Assembly (NCBI GenBank): GCA_050701695.1
Contig: JBOGDE010000074.1
Location: 1-18,993, forward strand
Reading direction: 5' to 3'
Source of the DNA: WHSM01 sp050701695
Lineage (GTDB): Bacteria; Actinomycetota; Actinomycetes; Mycobacteriales; Micromonosporaceae
DNA length: 18,993 bases
The position numbers and the translations under genes were made by a program. The notes beneath the pieces were generated by a model. The model was not told the origin of the DNA and searched no databases. It saw only the letters and a list, made by a program, of their open reading frames with translations. Position 1 is the stretch's first letter. Each line of letters starts with the position of its first letter. Positions 7,289-13,599 of this stretch are shown one piece after another.

Positions 7289-7836
7289 CAGCGCGCCCCT
7301 CCGGCCGCGGGTTGCGCGTCCAGCTCGGCCAGGAACCGGTCGACGGTGCCGCGCTGACGCGCCTCATCGGCGAGCGACTCACCCACGATCCGGCCGGAGA
7401 GCTCGACCGCGAGCGCACCCACCTCACCGCGCAGCTGGCGTACCAGCGTCTCGCGCTCCTGGGAGAGCTGGTCGCGGCCGGCGGCGATGATCCGGTCCCG
7501 GTCCTCGGCGGCCCTGGCCAGGATCTCGTCCTTGCTGGCGACCGCCTCGGCACGCGCCTCGTCACGGATCCGGGCGGCCTCAGACTTGGCCTCGGCCAGC
7601 TGCTGCTTGTACTGCGCCAGCAGCTGGTTGGCCTCAGCCTGGGCTTCCTCGGCCCGCTTGATCCCGCCCTCGATCGCGTCCACCCGCGCCGCGAACGTCT
7701 CCTCCATCTTGGGGAAGACGAACTTCATCAGCACGTAGCAGAGCACGCCGAAAGCGATGGTGCCGACGAGCAGCTCCTGCCAGACCGGCAACAGGACGTT
7801 GCCGCCCTCTTCGGCTGCCAGTGAGATCGAGTACAT
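7288..7836 (-). CDS. atpF: F-type ATP synthase subunit b
   Basis: The 182-residue product is the b subunit, whose dimer is the peripheral stalk. One membrane segment (about residues 17-38, LPVWQELLVGTIAFGVLCYVLMK) is followed by KMEETFAARVDAIEGGIKRAEEAQAEANQ and a long charged Ala/Glu/Arg helix, ending in LRGEVGALAVELSGRIVGESL, the part expected to bind delta. It is an ordinary b subunit, not a b-delta fusion. ATG 7836 is preceded by AGAGGAG with suitable spacing, 32 bases after atpE. Confidence 0.93.
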   Translation of the reverse strand: MYSISLAAEEGGNVLLPVWQELLVGTIAFGVLCYVLMKFVFPKMEETFAARVDAIEGGIKRAEEAQAEANQLLAQYKQQLAEAKSEAARIRDEARAEAVASKDEILARAAEDRDRIIAAGRDQLSQERETLVRQLRGEVGALAVELSGRIVGESLADEARQRGTVDRFLAELDAQPAAGGAR

Positions 7837-7868
7837 CCAGTGCTCCTCTCAGAGCGGTCCGGCCGTGG

Positions 7869-8072
7869 TTAAAGAGCGATCGCGACCACGAAACCGAGCA
7901 GCGCCAGCGCCTCGATGACGGCGAAGCCGAACAGCATCCAGGTACGGTTCGCGGCCGCCGACTCCGGCTGCCGGGCCGACGCCTGGATGTAAGCGGCGAT
8001 AACCAGACCCACACCGATACCCGGGCCGATGGCACCGAGGCCGTACGCGAGGGTCGCGATGTTACCGGTCAT
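7869..8072 (-). CDS. atpE: F-type ATP synthase subunit c
   Basis: The 67-residue product forms the proton-driven c-ring. It is a two-helix hairpin: TM1 has the GxGxG packing motif (GAIGPGIGVGLV, residues 13-24), the polar loop is ARQPES (34-39), and TM2 carries the essential carboxylate Glu54 in FAVIEALALLG. Residues around Glu54 do not show the Na+-binding set, so proton coupling is expected. ATG 8072 is chosen over the longer open frame to 8108 because AGGAGG sits six bases before it and homology starts there. The protein is a little shorter than the 70-80 residues common in the family. The best ribosome binding site of the operon matches the many c copies per enzyme. Confidence 0.95.
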   Translation of the reverse strand: MTGNIATLAYGLGAIGPGIGVGLVIAAYIQASARQPESAAANRTWMLFGFAVIEALALLGFVVAIAL

Positions 8073-8075
8073 TAA

Positions 8076-8084
8076 CTTCCTCCT
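8076..8084 (-). promoter_or_regulatory. Strong Shine-Dalgarno of atpE
   Basis: AGGAGGAAG on the minus strand is the closest match to the 16S rRNA tail seen in the operon, with six bases between AGGAGG and the ATG at 8072. It decides the atpE start. Confidence 0.75.
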
Positions 8085-8093
8085 GCAGTCATC

Positions 8094-8112
8094 CCGCGTG
8101 ACCTCCACGCGG
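8094..8112 (-). promoter_or_regulatory. Hairpin in the atpB-atpE leader
   Basis: CCGCGTG (8094-8100) and CACGCGG (8106-8112) form a perfect 7-bp stem with a 5-base loop, about ten bases upstream of the atpE Shine-Dalgarno in the 81-base atpB-atpE gap. It could protect a processed atpE transcript or help ribosome loading, as is known for the leader of E. coli atpE. Confidence 0.4.
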
Positions 8113-8153
8113 AGTATTGGTGGTGCCGGGTTGTCGTCGTCAGTGGTGCGCCG

Positions 8154-8963
8154 TCAGTGGTGCTCCGCCAAGGCTCCCTGCAGGTAGCTGGCGGTGAGCA
8201 TGGTGAACACGTACGCCTGGATCAGCTGGATCGCGGCTTCCAGGAAGGTGATCGCGAGCGCCATCGCGAACGACACTCCGGAGGCGAGCATCAGCCCGAG
8301 GTTCGCACTGCCCAGCAGCGCGAAGCCGCCGAGCGTGAAGATCAGCAACATCAGGTGGCCGGCGAACATGTTCGCGAAGAGCCGGACCGCCAGCGTGAAC
8401 GGCCGGAACACGAAGGTCGAGATCAACTCGACCGGCGCCAGGATGGGGTAGATCCACCACGGCACCCCGGGCATGAAGATGTTGTCCTTGAAGTACCTCA
8501 CGGCGCCGTGCTTCTGGATCCCGACCCAGATGAACAGCACGTACGTGATCGCGGCCAGGAACACCGGGATCGCGAAGTGCGAGTTCGGAGAGATCTGCGC
8601 CAAGGGGATGATGCCGAACAGGTTGTTCAGCAGCACGAAGCAGAACAGCGAGGTGAGGTACGGCGCGAACCGCACACCCTCGGCGCCGATCACCTCTTTG
8701 GCGATGCCGTCACGCACGAAGCCGTACAACGATTCAGCAAGCCACTGCTTCTTGGTGGGCACCAGCTTTGGCGCGCGATAGGTCACCAGGAAGAAGACGA
8801 TCCAGACCGCCACCGCGATCCACAGCAGCAGTGTGATCTTGGTGAACATCGGTCCCCAGACGGTGTCCCGCAGCCCTGGGATCAGGGAGACGAAGTTGAA
8901 GTCCTCGATACCCGGCGGGAACTCCGCAGCGAGAACCTCAGATCCGTTCTTCACCCGTACCAT
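8154..8963 (-). CDS. atpB: F-type ATP synthase subunit a
   Basis: The 269-residue product is the membrane subunit that provides the two proton half-channels against the c-ring. It has five to six membrane segments. The essential arginine is Arg194 in PFTLAVRLFANMFAGH, and the final helix pair (FLEAAIQLIQAYVFTMLTASYLQGAL) is typical. NNLFGIIPLAQISPNSH (about 113-129) is the usual conserved loop. ATG 8963 has AAGG directly against it, which is poor spacing. GTG 8954, three codons in, has AAGGA at eight bases and is a plausible alternative start. It lies nine bases after the AtpZ-like gene. Confidence 0.95.
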   Translation of the reverse strand: MVRVKNGSEVLAAEFPPGIEDFNFVSLIPGLRDTVWGPMFTKITLLLWIAVAVWIVFFLVTYRAPKLVPTKKQWLAESLYGFVRDGIAKEVIGAEGVRFAPYLTSLFCFVLLNNLFGIIPLAQISPNSHFAIPVFLAAITYVLFIWVGIQKHGAVRYFKDNIFMPGVPWWIYPILAPVELISTFVFRPFTLAVRLFANMFAGHLMLLIFTLGGFALLGSANLGLMLASGVSFAMALAITFLEAAIQLIQAYVFTMLTASYLQGALAEHH

Positions 8964-8972
8964 CCTTCGTCG

Positions 8973-9197
8973 CTAACCGAGGCGCTTCATGATCAGGTAG
9001 ATCCCGGCGCCCATGCCCAACATCAAGCCACCCGACAGGCCCCACGGGGACCAGTCGAACCAGCCGTCGAGCAGCCACCCCACGACACCCCAGAACAGCA
9101 TCCCCGCGCCGAGGTAACCCAGAGCAACCCATCCCGCGTTCGCACCGGGATCCTCTGAGGAATCCGGGCGTCTCCCGCTGGAATCGTCGCCGGCCAT
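8973..9197 (-). CDS. AtpZ/AtpI-family small membrane protein
   Basis: The 74-residue product has a hydrophilic N-terminus (residues 1-21), then two membrane helices (about 22-46, WVALGYLGAGMLFWGVVGWLL, and 51-70, WGLSGGLMLGMGAGIYLIMK) ending in a basic residue pair. The GxGxxFWGVVGWLLDxW pattern followed by a second Gly-rich helix is typical of AtpZ-like proteins encoded before atpB. These are linked to assembly of the c-ring or to Mg2+ supply for the synthase. It lies 15 bases after atpI and nine before atpB, inside the operon. Confidence 0.8.
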   Translation of the reverse strand: MAGDDSSGRRPDSSEDPGANAGWVALGYLGAGMLFWGVVGWLLDGWFDWSPWGLSGGLMLGMGAGIYLIMKRLG

Positions 9198-9212
9198 GAC
9201 GCGCAGAGGCTA

Positions 9213-9650
9213 TCAGGCGATAGACCGGGGGCTACGCGCTGCCCCACCGGTTTGCGACGGCGCATACTCCGAGGTAGCACGGCCGGAACGGAGCGTCCAC
9301 CAGAGCTGTGCCAGCGGCCACGCAATGATCACCACGCCGGCACTCACCGCCATCGGAAACAGCCCCGGCCACCCCGCCCGCTTAGCCGCGAACGCCACTG
9401 CACCCAACATCACGATCTTCAATATGTACGTCAGCATCGCTATCGGTAACAACAGCCGCCGGTCCACGCTGTCCACCCAGACCACCACCACGGCCGACGC
9501 CAGGTACGCCAGCGCCATCAGCGCCACCCCGACGGCGGCTCCGGCGGCGGCCGCCCCACCGCGCAGATACCAGCTGAGCGGCACCGCCACGGCGGCGATC
9601 GCCAGGCACACCGCGAGGCAGGTCGGGACGTACCGCAGCCCGGAACGCAT
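9213..9650 (-). CDS. atpI: ATP synthase protein I (AtpI-like)
   Basis: The 145-residue product has four predicted membrane helices: about residues 8-28 (PTCLAVCLAIAAVAVPLSWYL), 32-56, 64-87 (LLLPIAMLTYILKIVMLGAV) and 94-115 (FPMAVSAGVVIIAWPLAQLWW), with a soluble C-terminal tail. Size, topology and position at the head of the atp genes fit AtpI, a non-essential factor for c-ring assembly. Sequence identity in this family is low, so the call rests mainly on topology and context. ATG 9650 is chosen because the longer open frame (to 9806) would run into the upstream phosphatase gene. The start overlaps the stop of a five-codon mini-ORF that arises from a 17-bp duplication. The gene uses some rare codons, for example ATA in the third helix. 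Confidence 0.75.
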   Translation of the reverse strand: MRSGLRYVPTCLAVCLAIAAVAVPLSWYLRGGAAAAGAAVGVALMALAYLASAVVVVWVDSVDRRLLLPIAMLTYILKIVMLGAVAFAAKRAGWPGLFPMAVSAGVVIIAWPLAQLWWTLRSGRATSEYAPSQTGGAARSPRSIA

Positions 9651-9678
9651 CAGACCGCGCCGGCCATCAGACCGCGCC
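9648..9678. repeat. 17-bp tandem duplication at the phosphatase/atpI junction
   Basis: CATCAGACCGCGCC occurs at 9648-9661 and again at 9665-9678, a period of 17 bases. Each copy contains, on the minus strand, the overlapping stop/start TGATG. The copies lie exactly at the end of the phosphatase gene and the start of atpI. Confidence 0.85.
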
Positions 9679-10272
9679 ACCCAGCAGCGCCGCGGCGAGC
9701 GGGCGTACCGCGGCGTCGATCTGGTCGGCGATCCGGGTGAACTCGATGTCGTCCATGCCGTACGGGTCGTCCAGGTCGTCGCCGGGCAGCGGGTCGGCGT
9801 CGCCACGCTCCACGTCGAGCTGGGAGACCAGGGCGACGCCGCGGGCGTACACCGCGTCGGGTTTGGCGGCGGGAGCGGGAAGGTCGGTGAGGTCCGCGGC
9901 GGACAGCAACCGGCCGAGCTCCCCCAGTACGAACACCCGGTCGGCGGCGCCGGGGCGCAGCGAGCGGACGAACTCCACCTGCTCGCCGGTCGCGGTCAGG
10001 ATCAGGTCGGAGGCCTCGATGTGGTCGGCGGCGAGCTGCCGGGCCCGGAAGCCGGCCGGGTCCACGCCCCGGGTACGCAGCTGACGCGCCGCCGGCGGGT
10101 TCATCGGCTGCCCGACGTGCCAGGCGCCGGTGCCGGTGCTGTGGCTGAGCAGCAACTCGTCCACCAGCTCGTCACCGGCCAGCTCCGCCACCCGGGCCCG
10201 CAGCAGCCGCTCTGCCATCGGAGAACGGCAGATGTTGCCCATGCAGACGTGCAGCACCGCGAACGGCGGCAT
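9667..10272 (-). CDS. Low-molecular-weight protein-tyrosine-phosphatase family protein
   Basis: The 201-residue product begins with FAVLHVCMGNICRSPMAERLL, containing the C-X5-R-S phosphate-binding loop (Cys10, Arg16) of the LMW phosphatases. The expected general-acid Asp lies in LDDPYGMDD (Asp169-Pro170). The cytosolic enzyme would remove phosphate through a cysteinyl-phosphate intermediate. It is longer than the ~150-residue family norm because of acidic and Pro-rich insertions between about 120 and 165. ATG 10272 overlaps the sua5 stop by one base (TGATG). In Bacillus the relative YwlE, also near sua5, is an arginine phosphatase that depends on a Thr in CTGNTCR. Here that position is Ile14, which favours phosphotyrosine. 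The physiological substrate is unknown. Confidence 0.88.
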   Translation of the reverse strand: MPPFAVLHVCMGNICRSPMAERLLRARVAELAGDELVDELLLSHSTGTGAWHVGQPMNPPAARQLRTRGVDPAGFRARQLAADHIEASDLILTATGEQVEFVRSLRPGAADRVFVLGELGRLLSAADLTDLPAPAAKPDAVYARGVALVSQLDVERGDADPLPGDDLDDPYGMDDIEFTRIADQIDAAVRPLAAALLGGAV

Positions 10273-11045
10273 CAGGCGCCACCGTCGCCGGGCTCGTCCC
10301 GCTTCACTAGATCCGGTGCACCGCCGGGCTCGTCCCGCTTCACCAGGTCCGGTGTGCCGCCGGCCTCGGGCGCCGGGGGCTCCGGCGCGGGGCCCGGCTC
10401 GTCGTCGACCCCGACGATCTCCGGCACCACGTCACGCAGCTTCTCCAGCGGTACGGCACCCTCCCGCAGCACCCGCGGCACCTCCTCGCTGAGGTCGACC
10501 ACGGTGCTCGGCACCGGATCCGGGCACTCGCCGGCCTCCAGGTAGATCGAGACCGAGTAGCCGAGCTGTTCGCGGGCGGCGTCGGCGGTGGTGGCCGGGG
10601 GCTGGCCGGTGCGGTTGGCGCTGGAGACCGCCATCGGGCCGGTCTCGCGCAGCACCTCCAGGGCGACCGGATGCAGCGGCATCCGTACCGCCACGGTGCC
10701 GCCGGTCTCGCCGAGGTCCCAGGCCAGGCTCGGGGCGTGCTCGACCACGATGGTCAGCGCGCCGGGCCAGAACGCCGCGATCAGGTCCCGGGCCGCCGGG
10801 GGCACGCTGATCACCAGGCCGTCGAGGGTCTTCACCGAGCCGATCAGCACCGGCGGCGGCTTGTCCCGGCCGCGTCCCTTCGCGCGCTGCAGCGCCTGCA
10901 CCGAGTACGTGTTGAACGCGTCGGTGCCGATCCCGTACACCGTGTCGGTGGGGAGCACGACCAGGTCACCACGCTTGACGGCCTCCACCGCGGCGGAGAT
11001 CCCCTGGTCACGCTCGGCCAACGTACGGCAGTCGTAGAGCCTCAC
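10272..11045 (-). CDS. sua5: L-threonylcarbamoyladenylate synthase (Sua5/YrdC family)
   Basis: The product makes threonylcarbamoyl-AMP from threonine, bicarbonate and ATP, the first step of t6A37 tRNA modification. With the GTG start at 11045 it is 257 residues. The YrdC fold spans about 13-205, with KRGDLVVLPTDTVYGIG (24-40), KGRGRDKPPPVLIG (56-69), and SSANRTGQPPATTAD (141-155). The separate C-terminal Sua5 domain of longer relatives is absent. Instead there is a Pro/Glu/Gly-rich tail (206-257) with two copies of a 12-residue unit. The frame is open to 11258, overlapping prmC. GTG 11045 is chosen by homology (LYDCRT begins the family alignment); GGGAG lies about eleven bases upstream, and GTG 11063 is an alternative. 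Confidence 0.9.
   Translation of the reverse strand: MRLYDCRTLAERDQGISAAVEAVKRGDLVVLPTDTVYGIGTDAFNTYSVQALQRAKGRGRDKPPPVLIGSVKTLDGLVISVPPAARDLIAAFWPGALTIVVEHAPSLAWDLGETGGTVAVRMPLHPVALEVLRETGPMAVSSANRTGQPPATTADAAREQLGYSVSIYLEAGECPDPVPSTVVDLSEEVPRVLREGAVPLEKLRDVVPEIVGVDDEPGPAPEPPAPEAGGTPDLVKRDEPGGAPDLVKRDEPGDGGA
10286..10357 (-). repeat. Two 36-bp tandem repeats in the 3' end of sua5
   Basis: Two in-frame copies with a 36-base period encode GGTPDLVKRDEP and GGAPDLVKRDEP (residues 229-252 of Sua5). The copies differ at a few bases, mostly silent, so the duplication is not brand new and the peptide has been kept. Confidence 0.85.
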
Positions 11046-11104
11046 GGTCGGCAAGTCTCCCACGTCGCGCCCGATCCGGCCGCACCGCCGGGTCCTGGGC
11101 CGAG

Positions 11105-11136
11105 TCACGGCCGGGGTTCGGGCCGGGTCACGGCCG
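11105..11136. repeat. Imperfect tandem repeat at the prmC stop
   Basis: TCACGGCCG occurs at 11105-11113 and 11128-11136, a period of 23 bases, in similar GC-rich surroundings. The right copy contains the prmC TGA. The left copy is a second TGA-bearing copy in the prmC-sua5 gap. Confidence 0.5.
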
Positions 11137-12009
11137 CCGGCGGGCGATGGCGAAGCGGTGGCGGCCGGCCAGGTCGCGATGATCGGCCACCTCGGCGAAC
11201 CCGGCGGCGGTGAGCAGCTCGGGCACCGCATCGCCGTGGCTGTCGTCGTGTTCGGCACCGAGCCACCCGCCGGGGCGCAGCAGCACCCGCGCCCGCGCGA
11301 TCAGGGGCCGGATCACCGCCAGCCCGTCCGCGCCGGCGTACACCGCGTGGTACGGGTCGTGGCCGGCGACCTCGGCCGGCACCGCCACCCCTGCCGGGAC
11401 GTACGGCGGGTTGGCCAGCACCAGGTCGACCCGGCCGTCGAGCCCGGCCAGCACCTGCGGCGCCACCGCGTCGCCGGCCACCACCGTCACCGGCTTCTCC
11501 CCCGCGCGGTGCCGATCCGCCGCGTTGCGGTGCAGCCAGCACAGCGCGTGCGGGTCGCGCTCCACGGCGTACACCACGGCGTCGGGGCGGGCGGCGGCGA
11601 CCGCCAGTCCGATCGCGCCGGTGCCGGCGCACAGGTCGACCACCAGCGGCCGCGGGGTTTCGGCGACCGCGGCGAGCCCCCACTCGACCAGCAGCTCGGT
11701 CTCGGGTCGCGGCACGAATCCGCCCGGCCCGACCGCCAGCTCCAAACGGTGGAACCCGGCCGACCCGGTGAGGTGCTGCAGCGGCACCCGGTCGGCGCGT
11801 TGACGTACCAAATGAAGAAATTTCTCCATTTGTACGGTGGTAAGCCGGTCCACCGTCAGCAACTCGGCACGGGAACAGCCCAGTACGTGGGCGGCGAGCA
11901 GCTCGGCGTCGACCCGCGGTGAGGCCACGCCCGCCTGGTCAAGCTCGCGTACGGCGGCAACAATCGCCTCACGGAGTGGGAATTCGCCAGCCCGGCGGGG
12001 TCCGCTCAT
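11128..12009 (-). CDS. prmC: Peptide chain release factor N5-glutamine methyltransferase
   Basis: PrmC methylates the glutamine of the GGQ motif in release factors, using S-adenosylmethionine, which speeds termination. From ATG 12009 the product is 293 residues. The N-terminal helical domain ends with RVPLQHLTGSAGFHRLELAV and PRPETELLVEW, the SAM-binding motif is VVDLCAGTGAIGLAV (about 123-137), and the substrate-binding NPPY motif is at about 200-203. A GTG four codons upstream (12021) is also open, but a TATGGT -10 box (12027-12022) would start transcription downstream of that GTG, favouring ATG 12009. An AT-rich palindrome interrupts the otherwise GC-rich codons at residues about 58-66. 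It lies two genes from its substrate gene prfA, separated by a reversed diguanylate cyclase gene. Confidence 0.92.
   Translation of the reverse strand: MSGPRRAGEFPLREAIVAAVRELDQAGVASPRVDAELLAAHVLGCSRAELLTVDRLTTVQMEKFLHLVRQRADRVPLQHLTGSAGFHRLELAVGPGGFVPRPETELLVEWGLAAVAETPRPLVVDLCAGTGAIGLAVAAARPDAVVYAVERDPHALCWLHRNAADRHRAGEKPVTVVAGDAVAPQVLAGLDGRVDLVLANPPYVPAGVAVPAEVAGHDPYHAVYAGADGLAVIRPLIARARVLLRPGGWLGAEHDDSHGDAVPELLTAAGFAEVADHRDLAGRHRFAIARRRP
11809..11832. other. AT-rich 24-bp palindrome inside prmC
   Basis: The left half is CAAATGAAGAAA (11809-11820) and the right half TTTCTCCATTTG (11821-11832). It has dyad symmetry with no spacer and only one mismatched pair (11815/11826). About two thirds of its bases are A or T, against roughly 70% GC in the rest of the gene. 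It encodes QMEKFLHL with codons rare in this genome (AAA, TTT, CTT, CAT, TTG). Confidence 0.6.
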
Positions 12010-12021
12010 GATGTCCGACAC

Positions 12022-12029
12022 ACCATAAT
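12022..12029. promoter_or_regulatory. Overlapping divergent -10 boxes, prmC and GGDEF gene
   Basis: The minus strand reads TATGGT (12027 to 12022), placing a start near 12015 for prmC. The plus strand reads CATAAT (12024-12029), placing a start near 12036 for the GGDEF gene. The two boxes overlap in the roughly 50-base gap between the genes, so the promoters would compete. No convincing -35 is visible for either. Confidence 0.35.
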
Positions 12030-12062
12030 CATGCGTACCGGGAGTGGAGAGGGGACAACCGC

Positions 12063-13595
12063 GTGGCTGGGTCAGGCGCCGACGCCTCGCAAGGTGCCGT
12101 TCGGCTGGCCGAGGTCCGCCGGCTCCTGCTGGCCGGGCGGGCCGTCGAGGCAGCGGCGCTCGCCGAGCGGGTCGCGGCCGAGTCGACCGACCCCGCCGAG
12201 GTCACCGACGCCCTGCTGCGCCGGCTCGCCGCGCTGCTCAACCTCAACCGCAGCTCCGAGTACGCCGCCGCGGTGGACCGCGCGTTCGAGGCGATCCGCG
12301 GCTTCCCCGACCCGGGACGGGTGGGGGCGTTCCACGCACTGGCCGCCGTGGTCGCCCACCTGGACGGCTCACTGGAGCGCTGCGTCACCCACATGGTGCG
12401 GGCCTCCCGGGCGCTCGGCAACGCCGACGACACCAGCCCGGAGACCGCCAGCGCCTGGCACAACCTGGCCATCTCGTACTCCTACATCGGGTTCCACGGG
12501 CAGGCGCTGTCCGCGATGGACCAGGCCCGCCGGGCGGCCACCCGCGCCGGGCTGCCCGACGAGGTGTACCTGCTGCCGGAGATCCGGGTGCGGCTCGCGG
12601 TGTCCCTGGACCACCGGGGCGACACCGACGGTTGCGTACGGGTGCTGCGGGACGTGATGGCCGACCTGGCCCGCCGGATGCCCGACCCCGACCGGTACGC
12701 CGCGCTGCCCGCCTGCGACCGCAACTACTTCGGCTACGGTGCCGCCCGGCTGATGCTGCTCGGCGACAACCCGGGAGTCCAGATCGACCGCCTGCTCACC
12801 ACCGACGCCGCCGAGTCGGTGTCCCGGGCGCTGCGCGAGCTGACCACCGTGTGCCTGACCATCCTGGCCGGCCAGCCGGCCCGCGCGCTGCAGCTGCTGG
12901 ACAACCTGCAGGCACCCGACGAGCAGACCTTCGGCGCCGCCGAGATCCCCCGGCTGCAGGCGCTGGCGCACCTGGCCCTGGGCGACGGGGCTACGGCGCA
13001 CACCGCCGACCGACTGGCGTTCGCGCTCACCGCCGAGGCGGCCGAACGGCTACGGGAGCTGTTCGTGGAAGGAGTCGCGGCCCGCATCGACCACGAGGAT
13101 CTGCGCCGTACCGTCGCGCGGTACGCCGACGAGGCGCTCACCGACCCGCTGACCGGGCTGCCCAACCGCCGTCACCTGCAGCAGTACACCGAGGCGATGG
13201 CGCGGCGCGGAGAGGTCGGCGCGGTCGGGGTGCTCGACCTGGACGAGTTCAAGGCGGTCAACACCGTGCACGGGCACCTATCCGGTGACCTGGTGCTGCA
13301 GCGGGTGGCCGGGATCCTGGCCCGGGTGATGCGGCGGGAGGACTTCGTCGCCCGGTTCGGCGGCGACGAGTTCGTGCTGGTGCTGCCGCACACCTCGATG
13401 ACCGAGGCGAAGGAGGTCGGGCACCGGGTGATCGCCGCGATCGCCGGTGAGGACTGGAACGTCCTGGTCCCCAACACCCCGGTCAGCATCACCGTCGGCT
13501 GGGCCGAGCTGGACGGCCGTACCGAGCTGGCCAGCTCCTTCGAGCTCGCCGACCGCGCGATGCTGCGCGCCAAACACGCCGCCCAGGCTTCCTAG
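12063..13595 (+). CDS. Soluble diguanylate cyclase with helical (TPR-like) N-terminus and GGDEF domain
   Basis: The GTG start follows GAGAGGGG at eight bases. The 510-residue product has no signal peptide or membrane segment. Residues 10 to about 340 are Ala/Leu/Arg-rich paired helices resembling degenerate TPRs (for example TASAWHNLAISYSYIGFHGQALSAMDQARR, about 128-157), expected to bind a partner. The GGDEF domain covers about 355-510: TDPLTGLPNRR, metal-site DLDEF (392-396), guanine-binding Asn400 and Asp409 by comparison with PleD, and an intact GGDEF (433-437). An RxxD inhibitory site (Arg424-Asp427) sits five residues before it. It should make cyclic di-GMP from two GTP and be product-inhibited. 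No EAL domain is present. It runs opposite to prmC and prfA and ends four bases from prfA. Confidence 0.9.
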   Translation: MAGSGADASQGAVRLAEVRRLLLAGRAVEAAALAERVAAESTDPAEVTDALLRRLAALLNLNRSSEYAAAVDRAFEAIRGFPDPGRVGAFHALAAVVAHLDGSLERCVTHMVRASRALGNADDTSPETASAWHNLAISYSYIGFHGQALSAMDQARRAATRAGLPDEVYLLPEIRVRLAVSLDHRGDTDGCVRVLRDVMADLARRMPDPDRYAALPACDRNYFGYGAARLMLLGDNPGVQIDRLLTTDAAESVSRALRELTTVCLTILAGQPARALQLLDNLQAPDEQTFGAAEIPRLQALAHLALGDGATAHTADRLAFALTAEAAERLRELFVEGVAARIDHEDLRRTVARYADEALTDPLTGLPNRRHLQQYTEAMARRGEVGAVGVLDLDEFKAVNTVHGHLSGDLVLQRVAGILARVMRREDFVARFGGDEFVLVLPHTSMTEAKEVGHRVIAAIAGEDWNVLVPNTPVSITVGWAELDGRTELASSFELADRAMLRAKHAAQAS

Positions 13596-13599
13596 CCCG

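Noticed and set aside
9198..9212. A dedicated atp operon promoter between atpI and the AtpZ-like gene
   Set aside because: The 15-base gap is too short and contains no -10/-35 pair; the operon is probably transcribed from further upstream.
12044..13288. A 414-residue second frame over the GGDEF gene
   Set aside because: Arg/Pro/Gly-rich shadow of the GGDEF gene; the GGDEF frame has the coding bias and conserved motifs.
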